Shown here piece after piece: positions 25,815-34,890 of a DNA stretch of 64,000 nucleotides. The notes below the pieces were generated by a model. It saw only the letters and a list, made by a program, of their open reading frames with translations. It had not been told where the DNA came from and searched no databases. The translations under genes and the position numbers were made by a program. Each line of letters opens with the position of its first letter. Positions within the stretch are counted from its first letter, which is position 1. Source of the stretch: Virgibacillus_P tibetensis (GTDB lineage: Bacteria; Bacillota; Bacilli; Bacillales; Amphibacillaceae); contig NZ_JARZFX010000004.1 in NCBI RefSeq assembly GCF_036026595.1, positions 62,001-126,000 of the forward strand. The letters run 5' to 3'.

Positions 25815-27173
25815 TTACATTAATCGTGAAATGAACATGGTTGCAATCCCAAAATAGATCAATAAAGATAAAATGTCATTAATTGTTGTGATAAGCGGAC
25901 CAGAAGCAACGGCTGGATCAATTTTAAGTCTGTATAGTATTAGCGGGATGATCGTTCCTGCTAATGTTCCTATTATTAAGGTTAGAAACAGGGAACTTCC
26001 GACCACCAGTCCTAAGGTAACACTGTCCCGCCAAACATAGGCAATGAAGAAGATTAGCACCCCACAGATAACCCCAATTATGATTCCAACCCATAGTTCA
26101 CGGAATACTAGTTTAACGACCTGTTTAGAATTTAAATCATGTGACACTAGACCTCTAACGACAACAGCAAGTGATTGTGTACCCGTGTTTCCTGTCATGC
26201 CGGCTATCATGGGCATGAAGAAGGCTAAGGCGACGACGGTCTGTAACGTATCTTCGAATCCGCTAATAATACTGCCAGATAATATACCGATAAATAATAA
26301 TAAAATAAGCCATGGCAGACGACGGTATGCAGCTACCATTGATTTCGTATTGAAATCAATAGCTTTACCGGATGCAGATAATTTTTCAATATCTTCATTT
26401 GCTTCCTGAATAACAATATCGATGATATCATCAACTGTAATAACGCCAACCAGTTTATTATCCGCTTCAATGACAGGGATGGATACGAAGTCGTAGCGGC
26501 TGATTAGCTTAGCCACTTCTTCCTGGTCGGTATGTACATCTGCTTTCACTACTCTTGTATACATCACATCTTCTACTTTGTCGTACAGATCTCCTAACAA
26601 CAAATCTTTATAGGAAACAACACCAACGAGTTTTTTCTGTTCATCGATCACATATAGATAGTTTAAATACTCAGCAAGCTCTGCAAAGTGTTTTAGTTTA
26701 TCTACTGCTTCACGTATTGTATAATGTTTCGGAATCCAAACATAGCGATTTGTCATAATTCGGCCGGCTGTCTCCGGTTCGTAGTTCATTAAACTTTGAA
26801 CAATGTCTACTTCTTCCTGGTTCATCTCAGATAAAAGTTCTTCTATTTCTTCGGCGTCCAAGTCAGCTATTAAAGATGCTAAATCGTCATTTTCCATTAA
26901 GTCGAGTACTTTCGTGGATTTCTCAATACCTAATTTCTGCAGAACATTTAGTTGCTCATCTGTATCCAATTCCTGCATCATTTCAGTAATTTGTTCAATG
27001 GTGCAATACAAAAGAAATTTATTCCTGTGCTTTGATGGAATATGAAGGTATTGCTGAGCCATATCATATGGTTGTAATTCTTCCATAATATCCTGGAAAA
27101 GCATTTTCTTACCTTCTTTGAGAGATTGGATAAGGGCTAGGGTAATTTCATTTTCTGTCATTGCTAAAGACAT
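25815..27173 (-). CDS. mgtE: Magnesium transporter MgtE
   Basis: A 452-residue MgtE with all parts: N-terminal helical Mg-sensing domain (to about 130), CBS pair (about 135-255; YVIDEQKKLVGVVSYKDLL, VSIPVIEADNKLVGVITVDDII), then five membrane helices with the conserved AFFMPMIAGMTGNTGTQSLAV near helix 2. It is a Mg2+ channel gated by intracellular Mg2+. I chose ATG 27173 with GGAGGTGTTTACT; a longer reading lacks a ribosome site. I do not see an M-box riboswitch upstream; that stretch holds a gene remnant instead. Confidence 0.92.
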   Translation of the reverse strand: MSLAMTENEITLALIQSLKEGKKMLFQDIMEELQPYDMAQQYLHIPSKHRNKFLLYCTIEQITEMMQELDTDEQLNVLQKLGIEKSTKVLDLMENDDLASLIADLDAEEIEELLSEMNQEEVDIVQSLMNYEPETAGRIMTNRYVWIPKHYTIREAVDKLKHFAELAEYLNYLYVIDEQKKLVGVVSYKDLLLGDLYDKVEDVMYTRVVKADVHTDQEEVAKLISRYDFVSIPVIEADNKLVGVITVDDIIDIVIQEANEDIEKLSASGKAIDFNTKSMVAAYRRLPWLILLLFIGILSGSIISGFEDTLQTVVALAFFMPMIAGMTGNTGTQSLAVVVRGLVSHDLNSKQVVKLVFRELWVGIIIGVICGVLIFFIAYVWRDSVTLGLVVGSSLFLTLIIGTLAGTIIPLILYRLKIDPAVASGPLITTINDILSLLIYFGIATMFISRLM

Positions 27174-27310
27174 AGTAAACACCTCCATATATGAACTAGT
27201 ATTATACAAAAAGTAATAAACAATTAATACCAAAAATAAATAAACTGTCTTAAGTGAATAAAAGTATACTACCCAATTTTCTGGAATAATACTGTAAAGG
27301 TGGTCAGAAA

Positions 27311-27482
27311 ATGAAGCTCCAAAAACATTTTGCCCGATCAGTAATGTTTTATTTTAAAGATGAGGGAGAAGCTTGGCTAAAGAGAATTCGGGGAGGGGGA
27401 GTGGAAAGCAATAGATCCTAAAGATCCTAAAGGAGTAATTGGTGAGATCGAATATGACTGCTCTTTGTTTAGGGGCAGGTAA
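27311..27482 (+). pseudogene. Collapsed aminoglycoside phosphotransferase (streptomycin kinase type) remnant
   Basis: The first 30 codons read MKLQKHFARSVMFYFKDEG then EAWLKRI, like the N-terminus of APH(6)/StrB-type kinases. A second frame then reads WKAIDPK, PKGVIGEIEYDCSLF, the segment that follows the catalytic loop in the same family (AIDPKGVIGEP.YE). About 200 central codons are missing and the two parts are in different frames. A duplicated GATCCTAAA at the junction marks a small local repeat. It is dead. Confidence 0.75.
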
Positions 27483-27559
27483 CTCTCAACGAGAAACATA
27501 AATTGATACTTATTAAGCGTAATAGTAATATATGAACTATAAATAGAAGGAGGGTGTAT

Positions 27560-27841
27560 ATGTACCTGATTGCAGAACAGCCATATATTAAAGTACTAAG
27601 AGAAGTAACCAGCATCGAACAGAGAGATATTGAATACGAACGGGTTATGTGTTTTTACAAGGAAAAAATAACCACACAGCATCGTGAGTTTCCTATTGAT
27701 GAAGTACTGGATATATCCTATCGCCATATTAATGGAGAAGGTGGGCTCCTCTACTTACACACCACTGGAGGTGTATTTTCCTACACTGTAAAAACCTCCC
27801 CCAAGTCATTTGTAGAGACTGTCAAAGACTATATTAAATGA
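27560..27841 (+). CDS. Small PH-like protein of unknown function
   Basis: A 93-residue protein rich in beta strands (ERVMCFYKEKITTQHREF, IDEVLDISYRHI, GGLLYLHTTGGVFSYTVK) ending in an amphipathic helix SPKSFVETVKDYIK. This strand-then-helix pattern is like bacterial PH-type domains, but it is only a pattern. The ATG at 27560 is preferred because AGAAGGAGG is correctly spaced. Confidence 0.6.
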   Translation: MYLIAEQPYIKVLREVTSIEQRDIEYERVMCFYKEKITTQHREFPIDEVLDISYRHINGEGGLLYLHTTGGVFSYTVKTSPKSFVETVKDYIK

Positions 27842-27853
27842 TAATGTAATCCT

Positions 27854-28915
27854 TCATTCTATCTTAATAACTACCGTGTCGATTGCATTGTACCCATATC
27901 CTTTCCTGTTCCACATGGCTTCAGGTGGCTGTGTGCGATTAAAGGAATCAGTCGCTTTTGCCATAAGCGTATATTCTCCTTTCTTAGAGATCTCCCATTC
28001 ATAGGACCAATTTATCCATTCATAATTTGCATTATAAGGGCGATCAATAACTGCTCGTATCCAGGTTTCCCCATGATCTACACTTAGCTCTACTTTGGAA
28101 ATAGTTCCTTTTCCTGTCCAGGCAATTCCCTTAATAATGTGTAATCCGGTATCCAGAACCTCTCTGTTCAACGGTTGCTGGATAATAGAATTAACACGAT
28201 TGTAAGTAACCGGGTAAGCTCCCGCATCGCTTTCTTTCTGTGGGTAATAAACATAGTCAATGGACTGAAAAGGTCCGTGGAATTTCTTGTTAATTATCCT
28301 TATTTGTTTGATCCACTTTACAGAGGCCATGGCATACCACTGCGGAACAATTAATCGTAACGGGAAACCATGTTTGAAAGGAATAGGTTTATCATTATAT
28401 GCATAAGCGATGATCGTATCAGGGTGCAACGCTTTCTCGATGGGCAAGCTTCTCATATAGGAAAAAGTATGATCTATGTCTGTTCTATTTCCATAATCAT
28501 ACCCCTCTGCCACAACTTCTGTTGCATCATGCTTAAGCCCTGTAACATTCAAAAGGGTTTTTAGCGAAACACCCTTCCATCTCCCCATACTGAGGGCACC
28601 TTTTTCCCATTGCTCACCAAACACCTTAGGTTTAAACAAATTACGTTTATTGCCCGCACACTCCAAGACGACTTTAACTGTATGGGAAGGCATTTGAACC
28701 AGATCTTTGAATGAAAATAAAATGGGTGTATGCACTGCTCCAACTATAGGCAGCCAATAGCTGGAGTTGGTCAGCGATGGGTAGGTAAAATGATTACGTC
28801 TGAAAAATAAGTCGGTCTGCAAATGATCTTCAGGCAGGAAGGAAATCGGGGTTTCCTGATTCTCAGGCAGTAAACTGCGAACAATTAAGTTTAGGTCAGA
28901 ATAATTTTTAGACAT
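27854..28915 (-). CDS. Sulfite oxidase-family molybdopterin enzyme
   Basis: A 353-residue protein. The molybdopterin-binding domain (about 55-235) carries the Mo-ligand cysteine C86 in VLECAGNKR, plus the GRWKGVSLKTLL and KHGFPLRLIVPQWY blocks; the C-terminal about 110 residues are the Mo-co dimerisation Ig-like domain (VELSVDHGETW). No heme or cytochrome b5 domain and no Tat signal, so it is a cytoplasmic member; the electron acceptor is unknown. No molybdopterin genes are nearby. ATG with TGGAGGTTTAC upstream. Confidence 0.88.
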   Translation of the reverse strand: MSKNYSDLNLIVRSLLPENQETPISFLPEDHLQTDLFFRRNHFTYPSLTNSSYWLPIVGAVHTPILFSFKDLVQMPSHTVKVVLECAGNKRNLFKPKVFGEQWEKGALSMGRWKGVSLKTLLNVTGLKHDATEVVAEGYDYGNRTDIDHTFSYMRSLPIEKALHPDTIIAYAYNDKPIPFKHGFPLRLIVPQWYAMASVKWIKQIRIINKKFHGPFQSIDYVYYPQKESDAGAYPVTYNRVNSIIQQPLNREVLDTGLHIIKGIAWTGKGTISKVELSVDHGETWIRAVIDRPYNANYEWINWSYEWEISKKGEYTLMAKATDSFNRTQPPEAMWNRKGYGYNAIDTVVIKIE

Positions 28916-29238
28916 GTAAACCTCCAGTAGTAAGTGATAATCATATATATGTACACTCCATCCTAGTTACTACTTCAGTTAACGTTGGATAATGGGGAAA
29001 TTATAATTTCACTAAATTCTTAACGGAGCCACTGTTCACATATAATGCTCCAATCTCTCTCCAATAATGGATAGATGATAAACGAATTCAAGTTGGCTTT
29101 TTAGGAAGATAATACATTCCCAGAGAACAGCGTCAGCGGGAGAGGCTGACCTATCGTAATATCTGTAATAATTGTCCCCCCTTATAATAAAATGCATAGG
29201 ATACTACAGTAAATGCATTAAAAGGGTGTGTGGAAAAG
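28916..29238. other. Gene-free divergent promoter region
   Basis: About 320 bases, AT-rich. A short hairpin GTCAGC/GCTGAC stands at 29132-29150. I see no gene. Confidence 0.35.
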
Positions 29239-29997
29239 ATGGGATTGTTTATTAACCGGGATAGCCACCGTGCCATCTATAAAAATGATGGCATTCTTAA
29301 AGAACCGAACCAAGGTTATTTTAGAAAAGACCACCTTTCAGAACTGTTAAAAGAACAGCAAAAAGTAAATGATATGTTAACTAATTCACTTCAGGGGCTA
29401 AAGTTTTTATATGAAAAACAAGGGCACACGCATGAGGAGCGATGGGAAAAAGTCAGCAAGCAATTACATGGTTTAAGGGCAAGTAATCTGGAGCACGAAA
29501 AAATAGAGAATCATGTCATAAAGCAGTTAAAGAAAGTAGAAAATGATAACCAAAAACTGCATCTTATGATGGAAGAAGGGATTTTAACTGAAAAGGACCT
29601 GTTGAAGCGGATAAGCCAGATGAGCCAAACAAATCAGGAAGTTGTTACTCAATTAAGTGCCTACGCATCTGCAAATGAGCAATTGCTGTTGAAAATGGAA
29701 GAGCAGCATAATTTGCAAAAGCAGATGGCCGAACAAATCGCAAAACAAGACGGCGTACAAGAGGAAGTAGTGACACGACTGGAAAGCCAGGAAGCAGTAA
29801 CAGAGAAAATTTCAAGACAAATAGAGTATTTTCGTTCGGTACTCTTTGAACGTACAAATCATTTGGTTGAAAAAATTGAGGATGGCTATAAAAATACTAC
29901 TTCTTATGTCACTAGATTAATTACTGGATCTGATGGAAATAGTAAAAATTACATGATGAATCAAGAGCAGAAGGAAAAACAAAATAGTAACAAGTAG
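29239..29997 (+). CDS. Coiled-coil protein of unknown function
   Basis: About 252 residues. The N-terminus (MGLFINRD, then EPNQGYFRKDHLSELLKEQQ) is followed by almost continuous heptad coiled coil (about 30-220) rich in Glu, Gln and Lys, with repeated segments such as NQEVVTQLSAYASANEQ. No signal peptide or membrane helix, so it is cytoplasmic. A GTG at 29230 is possible, but the ATG at 29239 is better placed relative to AAAGGGTG. Function unknown. Confidence 0.65.
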   Translation: MGLFINRDSHRAIYKNDGILKEPNQGYFRKDHLSELLKEQQKVNDMLTNSLQGLKFLYEKQGHTHEERWEKVSKQLHGLRASNLEHEKIENHVIKQLKKVENDNQKLHLMMEEGILTEKDLLKRISQMSQTNQEVVTQLSAYASANEQLLLKMEEQHNLQKQMAEQIAKQDGVQEEVVTRLESQEAVTEKISRQIEYFRSVLFERTNHLVEKIEDGYKNTTSYVTRLITGSDGNSKNYMMNQEQKEKQNSNK

Positions 29998-30001
29998 CTG
30001 C

Positions 30002-30037
30002 ATACCAGGCATACAACAACACCTATGCCTGGTATTT
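30002..30037 (+). terminator. Terminator after the coiled-coil gene
   Basis: ATACCAGGCATA pairs with TATGCCTGGTAT, a perfect 12-bp stem. Confidence 0.85.
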
Positions 30038-30122
30038 CCTTTGGCGTCAAATACAGGTTAGTTTCTATTCTAACTGGATATAATGACTTCTAGCAATCTA
30101 ATTTGATGGAGGGTAATTTAAG

Positions 30123-30572
30123 GTGAGTATTCGAACGAAAATCAGCCTAATGACAATTGGAAGTTTTATTTTGGGTTTTGGGTTCATGGGTGCAATGGAC
30201 GGGATTATCTTCCACCAGTTACTACAGTGGCATAGTGTGGTCATGGAAACGACACGATCCGGGCAAATCATCAGTGATGGAGTATTTCATTTCGCGGTAA
30301 CAATTACATTAGTAGCAGGCGGGGTTCTTCTATGGCTGGCAGGTAAGCCAACAGACCTGCCAAAAGGAATTAGACTGTTGGTTAGTATGTTTCTTATTGG
30401 AAGTGGAACATTCAATATTATTGAGGGGATTATCAACCATCATCTGCTGCAAATTCATAGAGTGAAGCCAGGTGATCCCAATGCACTTGCATATGATCTG
30501 GCATTTCTCGCCTTAGGGGCTCTGTTAGTTATTGTTGGAATGATAATTAAGCGTAATATAAACAGAAAATAA
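30123..30572 (+). CDS. DUF2243 membrane protein
   Basis: A 149-residue protein with four membrane helices and the DUF2243 pattern: GFMGAMDGIIFHQLLQWH (about 20-37), DGVFHFAV, FNIIEGIINHHLLQIHRV. The repeated D/EG..FH or NHHLL..H motifs face the membrane and may bind a metal or heme; that is inference. GTG start with GGAGGGTAATTTAAG. It is 12 bases upstream of an exported partner, so the two form an operon. Confidence 0.88.
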   Translation: MSIRTKISLMTIGSFILGFGFMGAMDGIIFHQLLQWHSVVMETTRSGQIISDGVFHFAVTITLVAGGVLLWLAGKPTDLPKGIRLLVSMFLIGSGTFNIIEGIINHHLLQIHRVKPGDPNALAYDLAFLALGALLVIVGMIIKRNINRK

Positions 30573-30584
30573 GGGGGCAAATAC

Positions 30585-31031
30585 ATGTATCGGGTCATAA
30601 GTTTCATTGTTATTTTCCTTTTTGTAGCTGCTTTATTATTTTTACATAATCAGAATAGTCATTATACATCGGGTCACACAGAAGGACATACCTATGAAAC
30701 GGTAGAAATACCAGCTGGAGAAGAAATTCCCTCCATTGATGGATCTGTACATCAAGATCACTCTGGTTCCTGGTTTGTACGAATTGAAACAGATAATTTT
30801 AGCTTTGCTCCGGAAAAGGTTGGGCTGGAAGAGACGAATTATAAAGAAGGGCATGCACATTTATATATCAATGGAGAAAAAGTGAATCGAATGTATGGAG
30901 ACTATTATAATTTGGATTATCTTGATAAGGGTAGGAACACGGTGAAAGTATCTCTTCATGCAAATAATCACGGGATTTACATGTATGCTGGAGAGGAGAT
31001 TGCTTTCGAAAATGAATTTCACGTGGAATAA
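30585..31031 (+). CDS. Exported protein, partner of DUF2243
   Basis: A 148-residue protein with an N-terminal membrane anchor (ISFIVIFLFVAALLFLH), then a His-rich stretch (HYTSGHTEGH) and a beta-rich domain with VRIETDNFSFAPEKVG, EGHAHLYINGEKV and SLHANNHGIYMYAGEEI. The last part resembles cupredoxin-like or YtkA-like extracytoplasmic folds. The GHAHLYINGEKVxR and GGxxI ends recur in proteins paired with DUF2243 as I recall. His-rich character suggests metal binding. ATG with AAGGGGGCAAATAC. Confidence 0.6.
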   Translation: MYRVISFIVIFLFVAALLFLHNQNSHYTSGHTEGHTYETVEIPAGEEIPSIDGSVHQDHSGSWFVRIETDNFSFAPEKVGLEETNYKEGHAHLYINGEKVNRMYGDYYNLDYLDKGRNTVKVSLHANNHGIYMYAGEEIAFENEFHVE

Positions 31032-31167
31032 TACCTGGCATATTATGTCGGGCATATGTTGTTTTCGATGAACTAACCTATGAAAAATGTTCATATTAAC
31101 GTACTCGTTTGAAGTGAAAATATTCAATTTTGAATCAATTTTATATTAATTTCATGGAATCCGAAAA

Positions 31168-31197
31168 TTGTACTTTCAATTATGGCCAAGGTATAAT
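31168..31197 (+). promoter_or_regulatory. Candidate sigma-A promoter of the binding-protein gene
   Basis: TTGTAC and a consensus TATAAT separated by 18 bases, about 65 bases before the start at 31261. Confidence 0.5.
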
Positions 31198-31260
31198 GAT
31201 GTTCGAAATAGTCGAATAATTATATTGAGACTATTAATTAATTTAGTACAGGGGGATTCC

Positions 31261-32865
31261 ATGTTTAAGAGAAGTTCGTACCAATTATTTTTACTATTAC
31301 TAACATTAACAGTCGTACTAGCGGCCTGTGCTAGTGAACCGGATGATGATGCAAGTTCAAACGGTGATGATGCAGGAACGACTAGCGAGGGCGAGTCTGG
31401 TGGAGATTTAATTGTAGCCACAGGGTCTGACGCAGCATCGCTTGATCCTCATACCTCGAGTGATGTCCCATCAGGGAATATTCAAATTAATATCTATGAA
31501 ACCTTAGTGAAATTTAACGAGGATATGGAATTAGAGCCACTATTAGCTGAAAGCTGGGATGCAGTGGAGGATAACGTCTGGGAGTTTAAACTTCAAGAAG
31601 GAGTTACATTCCACGATGGATCTGAGTTTAATGCCGAAGTAGTAAAACAGAATATTGAGCGGATTCTAGATGAAGAGTTAGCCTCTCCGCGTAGAGTCTT
31701 GTTTGATTTAATTGATGAGGTTGTGGTTGTGGACGAGTTTACTGTGCAGGTTGTGACGGAGTTTCCATTTGCGCCACTCCCAGCACATTTTGCTCATTAT
31801 GCATCCAGTATCCTTAGTCCAGATATAATTGAAGCTGATTTTGCAGCGGTTGAAGAAGGAGATCAGCATGGGACATATATAAATGAGAACCCAGTAGGTA
31901 CAGGAATTTTCGAATTCGGAGACTGGGAACCAGGTACACAAATTATACTGAATAGAAATGATGACTACTGGGGAGATGCAGCAAAGGTAGATACAGTTAC
32001 CTTTAAAGTCGTCCCGGAAGATTTAACCCGAATTGCTGAATTGGAGACGGGAGAATCCCATATAATCGATCCAGTTACACCAAGTGATTTAGCGCAAGTT
32101 GAGGAAAGAGATGGTATGGAAGCATACATAAGAAATGCTGCTAGTATCTCATACTTAGGGTTTAATATGGAAAAAGAACCATACGATGATCTAAGAGTCC
32201 GACAAGCCATTGCAATGGTTATTGATAAAGATCTGATCATTGAAGGTATTCTGGAAGATACCGGTGAGAAAGCAGTTGGTCCAATCAATGATACTAACTT
32301 TGGTTACAGTGATCAGGTAGAAGGGATTGAACGTGATCCTGAAAAGGCAAAAGAATTACTGGCTGAGGCAGGATATGAAGATGGTTTTGAAACGACGATT
32401 TGGACAAATGACAGTCGTGAACGAATGGATATCGCTACGATGACACAGGAAGAATTAGCGCAAATTGGTATTGATGCCGAAATAAATGTAGTTGAATGGG
32501 GAGCCTATTTGGACAGCACTGCTGCTGGAGAACATGATATGTTCATTCTTGGGTTATCACTTGGAACGGGCGATGCAGATTATCCAATGCACATGCTGTT
32601 CCACTCAGAAAACGTGGGCTCAACTGGTAATCGTACATTTATGGTAGATGAGACATTTGATGAAATGCTGCACGAAGCACGCATTGAACAAGATGAAGAT
32701 GCACGTCTACAGTTGTATATTGACGCTACGAATTATTTAAACGAACAAGTGCCAATGGCCTTTTTATATCACCCGGCTCATATTATGGGGCACCGTGAAG
32801 AAGTACAAGGATTCTGGGCAGACGCATCCGGCTTATATCAGCTTAGGGATGTAACAATTCAATAA
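31261..32865 (+). CDS. ABC-type peptide/nickel-binding lipoprotein (family 5)
   Basis: A 534-residue solute-binding protein. Signal peptide with lipobox VVLAAC (about 19-24), then an acidic Asp/Ser/Gly linker and an SBP_bac_5 domain (GSDAASLDPHTSSDVPSGNI, LAESWDAVEDNVWEFKLQEGV, FHDGSEFNAEVVK). It binds oligopeptides or related ligands outside the cell. The permease and ATPase genes are absent, so it must use a transporter encoded elsewhere. Start fixed by GGGGGATTCC before ATG 31261; the longer reading begins inside the promoter. Confidence 0.9.
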   Translation: MFKRSSYQLFLLLLTLTVVLAACASEPDDDASSNGDDAGTTSEGESGGDLIVATGSDAASLDPHTSSDVPSGNIQINIYETLVKFNEDMELEPLLAESWDAVEDNVWEFKLQEGVTFHDGSEFNAEVVKQNIERILDEELASPRRVLFDLIDEVVVVDEFTVQVVTEFPFAPLPAHFAHYASSILSPDIIEADFAAVEEGDQHGTYINENPVGTGIFEFGDWEPGTQIILNRNDDYWGDAAKVDTVTFKVVPEDLTRIAELETGESHIIDPVTPSDLAQVEERDGMEAYIRNAASISYLGFNMEKEPYDDLRVRQAIAMVIDKDLIIEGILEDTGEKAVGPINDTNFGYSDQVEGIERDPEKAKELLAEAGYEDGFETTIWTNDSRERMDIATMTQEELAQIGIDAEINVVEWGAYLDSTAAGEHDMFILGLSLGTGDADYPMHMLFHSENVGSTGNRTFMVDETFDEMLHEARIEQDEDARLQLYIDATNYLNEQVPMAFLYHPAHIMGHREEVQGFWADASGLYQLRDVTIQ

Positions 32866-32877
32866 TTACTAGTTATG

Positions 32878-32922
32878 AAAAAGTGTCAGGTATTGCCTCG
32901 TGCAAACCTGACACTTTTTAGA
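32878..32922 (+). terminator. Terminator after the binding-protein gene
   Basis: AAAAAGTGTCAGG pairs with CCTGACACTTTTT. Confidence 0.9.
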
Positions 32923-32936
32923 AAGATAGGAGTATA

Positions 32937-33126
32937 AAATTTTTGGCTGCAATTAATTCTTACACTTAAACAGCCACGTCCAGCTCCAGCGCCCATCACC
33001 TATTGTCCTTCCGGAAACCTCCTTACGATAAGTCAACATCGATTCGCATACGCTCATCGTGTTTCCTTTATCTCATACGGTTCCGTCCAGGACATACGGT
33101 GATAAACGGCCGCTTGCGCTTTTGTT
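32937..33126 (+). repeat. Dispersed repeat family A copy
   Basis: Same 5' landmark as the copy at 18028 (TTTTTGGCTGCAATTAATTC, then CACGTCCAGC) and same end (CGCTTGCGCTTTTGTT). The middle differs. It ends about 67 bases before the start of the transglutaminase lipoprotein gene. Confidence 0.8.
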
Positions 33127-33193
33127 CTATGTTCATATATCATGGTTTCATAGTATGATAGGAGTAACTATTTTTAACAAGCGGGGTGCCGAT

Positions 33194-34858
33194 GTGAAAC
33201 GAATTTGTCTTGTACTATTTATGATAGTGGGTTTTGTTATAGCTGGCTGCTCTAACGATGATCCTATAGAAGAGGTAAAGGATGATAGAGCGCTAGATGG
33301 GGTGGCAACAGAAGAAATCGAAAGTGCCGATATACAGCTAACCAGTTATGCTGAGGAAATAGGCTTTTCGTTGTCAACACCAAAGAAGGAAAAGTTTAAT
33401 GCGAATACAAAGGTGGATATCAAGGGGAAGATAGAAGCGGATAATTTGAGTGGTGACTATATATGGGTAGTCATAACGCGTGAGGAAGCAATAGAAGAGC
33501 TTGAAACAAGCGACTTTACATACTACATAGATCTACAAGAGGGTTCATTTTCAAAGCAGATGACGCTCCATCACGGTGCGGGAAATTATCAGGTGAGTGT
33601 GAGGGTGCCGAGCAACAAATCGGATGAAGTAGGGAAATATTATGAAACAGCCTCATTCCAAGTAGTTAATCAGGATGAAGCTATCAAGCGGGAGGTAGAG
33701 TATACGGAGTTTGGTATACAGCACACCCTTCAAATGACCAATCCTGTGCGGGGAATAGAAAGTTCTGAAGGAAGTGTATCTATCGAAGGAACTGTGCCAG
33801 CAGATCATGCAGGAGAAATGGTTCTTGTTCAGGTAGAGAAGGATAATGAAAACAGACAAATTCTTTTTCCTATTAAGGAGAGTAGATTCACCGGAGATAT
33901 CCCATTGTACTTTGGAGAAGGTATCCACGTTATCCGAGTCCAATTATTTAATGAGGACGATCAGATGTATTATGAATCTGCATCTTATTACGCAGACAAT
34001 CAGATAGAGATGACGTTTGCTGAGATGGAGAAATTCAATCAGTACGTCAGTCGTGGCGTTACTCTTCATGAACCAGCATGGGATACGGTATCAATCCAGA
34101 ATAAACAGGAATATCGTGTTGCAGGAGAAATAGATCCTAGCGCTCCAGGAGCAGATGATATCACGTATGTCATGGTAAGTGTGAATAAAGATGACGAGGA
34201 ATCGGGTTATCTTATTCCCGTAAAAGATTATCAATTTGATGGTCTGGCTTATTTTAGGTTTGGTCCTGGAAATTATGAAGTGACGATTAATGTCCCAGAT
34301 AATGAAAAACAGGATCAATCCATGTTTTATTATCAGGGTGTAGCCAGAGTTCAGCACGAGGTCACAGATATAGCAGATGAGCGCGGTTTGCTTCCATCGA
34401 GAGGAATAGAGTCCAATCACCCAACCATTGTTACAAAAGCTGAAGAAATTACAGCTGGGCTGGAAAGTGACCGGGAGAAAGCAAAAGCAATCTATCAATA
34501 TGTTACACAGCATGTCGCTTATGATGTGGAAAAAGCTGCAAATGATACGTTCAATATCGGGGACAGTGCATTAACCACACTTGAATCAGGTATTGGTATT
34601 TGTCAGGATTATGCATTTCTTGCGACAGCTCTATTGCGGGCAATTGGAATGGAGTCACATTATGTGGAAGGGTATGCAGGTGAGCGTCATGCTTGGGTAG
34701 AAGTAAATGTCGACGGTAATTGGCTGGAAATGGACCCGACATGGGGAGCGGGTTACGTGCAGGATGGTGTTTTTCATTTTCATTATAATGAAGATTACTT
34801 TGATCCAGAACCTGCTTTTCTAGCAGAAACACATACGCGAGATGGAATTATGTATTAA
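33194..34858 (+). CDS. Transglutaminase-domain lipoprotein with three repeated modules
   Basis: A 555-residue lipoprotein: signal with lipobox VIAGC near 15-20. Three beta-rich modules of about 120-130 residues follow, each with a G.I or G.V strand and ending in a F.G.G.Y.V.V unit (HHGAGNYQVSVRVP; YFGEGIHVIRVQLF; RFGPGNYEVTINVP) then YY/YYE..A. The C-terminal domain is a transglutaminase-like cysteine-protease fold with C470 (GICQDYAFLA), H499 (RHAWVEV) and D514 (EMDPTWG). Likely an extracellular peptidase or crosslinker on the cell surface. GTG start at 33194; the 599-residue reading begins inside a repeat. Confidence 0.85.
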   Translation: MKRICLVLFMIVGFVIAGCSNDDPIEEVKDDRALDGVATEEIESADIQLTSYAEEIGFSLSTPKKEKFNANTKVDIKGKIEADNLSGDYIWVVITREEAIEELETSDFTYYIDLQEGSFSKQMTLHHGAGNYQVSVRVPSNKSDEVGKYYETASFQVVNQDEAIKREVEYTEFGIQHTLQMTNPVRGIESSEGSVSIEGTVPADHAGEMVLVQVEKDNENRQILFPIKESRFTGDIPLYFGEGIHVIRVQLFNEDDQMYYESASYYADNQIEMTFAEMEKFNQYVSRGVTLHEPAWDTVSIQNKQEYRVAGEIDPSAPGADDITYVMVSVNKDDEESGYLIPVKDYQFDGLAYFRFGPGNYEVTINVPDNEKQDQSMFYYQGVARVQHEVTDIADERGLLPSRGIESNHPTIVTKAEEITAGLESDREKAKAIYQYVTQHVAYDVEKAANDTFNIGDSALTTLESGIGICQDYAFLATALLRAIGMESHYVEGYAGERHAWVEVNVDGNWLEMDPTWGAGYVQDGVFHFHYNEDYFDPEPAFLAETHTRDGIMY

Positions 34859-34890
34859 GGAAGATATAAAAAATACCCGGGGGTTTGCAG

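Noticed and set aside
27174..27310. Possible M-box riboswitch ahead of mgtE
   Set aside because: I could not find the conserved paired regions of the M-box; the upstream interval is short and then occupied by a gene remnant.
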